Part shown: positions 62,865-64,000 of the stretch, piece after piece
Layout of the letters: each line of letters begins with the position of its first letter
Numbering within the stretch: position 1 is the first letter of the stretch
Source: Ascarosepion bandense
Lineage: Eukaryota; Mollusca; Cephalopoda; Sepiida; Sepiidae
Length of the DNA: 64,000 nucleotides
Direction of reading: 5' to 3'
Assembly: GCA_037127315.1 (NCBI GenBank)
Contig: JBBBDQ010000420.1
Location: 2,297,001-2,361,000, forward strand
Notes under the pieces: model-generated
Seen by the model: the letters and a program-made list of their open reading frames with translations, nothing else
Database searches by the model: none
Told to the model about the DNA's origin: nothing
Translations under genes and position numbers: made by a program

Positions 62865-64000
62865 TTTTTTAATAATCGTATCGCCACAAGCAAGGCATTT
62901 TACTGCCACTGATTTGCAGGGGGTTACATAAGAAGAAAGTTAGGAGAAAGAGTGTCAGTTTATAGGGGGTGTCAGGAAGTGAATAAGAGAAGAATGAGAA
63001 TATTGATGAGAGTGGAGTAAACGGAGATAAGAGTATGAGAGAGAGGATGTAAATTAGTGAGACAGGAGATGACTGTTGACTTTACATATAAATTCTTTGA
63101 GATTGTAGCTGTCGGGAAAGCAAGTAAACGGAAGGGAATTTCACGGGCGGGAAATGCGAGAATCGAAGCTGTTGTAATAGAATTTGCGTTTACATTTTAT
63201 TGGTTTCACAGTAAAAGGTTGGGACCTTGTTGCTAATCATGTGGATTGAGGAAATTCATATATAACGGGCACCAGTGAGCTAAATTAATCTGGGCAGAAG
63301 CCGTGAAAATATTTATAGAAAAGACACAGGAAAGTCACACTGAGCCGGTGAGAAAGTGACTGAATCTGAGCTGCCAAGTCGGGATCAATCACATGACAGA
63401 TTCTCCGATAGATTTTGTCAAGGACCGCTAGGTGGATAGCAGGAGCACCGACCAGATATGGCAGCAGTATTCCATGCACGAGCGGATGGTAGATATGTAT
63501 ATGTATAGGATTGCTTCAGAAGGGAAAACTTCCTGGCCTTACACAGAGAACCGACCTTGCGGATTTAGCTATGGATTCCATATTGTTATTCCACTTGAGG
63601 TCTTTTGCGAGAGTTAACCCGAGGAGGCGCAATGTTTTACTTTCAAGGAGACTAGCTTGATCCATGCTAATGGTGGATAAGAGCCATTGTCTGTGATGGT
63701 TAATAGATAGCAGCTTCGTTTTGGAAGCATTAAAATTCACGAGTCATTTCTTGACGGACACCCGAGTGATAGTATTAGGAGGCATATGCGTTCAATACTA
63801 CCTTCATTGTGCAATTTGAAAGGAATAAATGGATTAAATCAAACAATTGTCCTGTTATACCATAGCCCCGCAGCTTGCGTAGAAGGCCAGCATGCCAGAC
63901 TCTGTCAAACGATTTGGAGATATCTAGAGCAACAGTTCGGGCTTCGCCGCTCTTCTCGAGAGCCTAGTGTATATACTCTGCGATGGTCGTAAGCATATCA
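62865..64000 (-). mobile_element. Jockey-like LINE, 3' portion, running off the right edge
   Basis: On the minus strand from the window edge: an AFDRVWHAGLL-like segment (63960-63890), then a jump from near the GVRQ position (about 63765) to FNASKTKLLSINHHRQW at 63735, so the YADD region is deleted. It then continues through IDPDLAAQIQSLSHRLS at about 63390, the SYNLQ/FYNS C-terminus (63060-63230) and the tail (62880-62930; complement of ccccctgcaaatcagtggca and gcttgtggcgatacg). Confidence 0.85.

Overview
This looks like a gene-poor, repeat-dominated stretch of a cephalopod nuclear genome, most likely an octopus. The basis is overall composition: AT-rich DNA, dense tRNA-derived SINEs, jockey-like and RTE-like LINE fragments, long (TATC)n, (TAA)n and (TA)n microsatellites, 5-bp-TSD LTRs and mariner and piggyBac relics. 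The species call is an inference from repeat style and could not be tested by search. I found no convincing host protein-coding exon. Every recognisable protein belongs to a mobile element, and the only non-tRNA structural RNA is a 5S rRNA-like copy at 33.0 kb.

Layout. 0-5.1 kb: RTE-like LINE ends with GAA tails, a solo LTR (1758-2555, 5-bp TSD), and several copies of the main SINE family (SINE-A). 5.3-12.5 kb: a piggyBac-type MITE in TTAA and a decayed jockey-like LINE (7.9-10.9 kb) with endonuclease and reverse transcriptase remains. 12.6-15.1 kb: a 69-bp satellite and two LTR-like elements. 15.7-20.4 kb: a young BEL/Pao-type LTR element with one intact 886-codon ORF. 20.9-26.5 kb: a foldback element with a tRNA half, SINEs, an LTR with expanded repeats, a perfect 51-bp minisatellite and a LINE-derived short element. 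27-33 kb: a 28-bp minisatellite, a large TATC array inside a tandem segmental duplication, and the 5S copy. 33.2-37.8 kb: two R4/Dong-like non-LTR retrotransposon copies bounded by (TAA)n. 38-45 kb: tandem repeats, a second piggyBac MITE, a 1-kb purine-rich strand, tRNA-like units and a decayed RTE array. 45.4-54.2 kb: a second foldback element, two mariner relics, an LTR with about seven repeat units, and a 617-bp block shared with 3.4 kb. 55.6-64 kb: another LINE-derived short element, a third R4/Dong-like copy, RTE fragments and a jockey-like LINE running off the right edge.

How they work together. The window is best read as an ecosystem of parasites. Autonomous LINEs (jockey-like, RTE-like, R4-like) sit beside probable dependants. 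These are SINE-A and SINE-B, short elements joining LINE 5'-UTR monomers to a LINE 3' tail, MITEs, and the BEL/Pao derivative. The last keeps gag, protease, the DUF5641-like integrase tail and a PHD finger but lacks reverse transcriptase, RNase H and integrase core. That derivative, with LTRs differing at one position I could see and an unbroken ORF, is the strongest candidate for something unusual.
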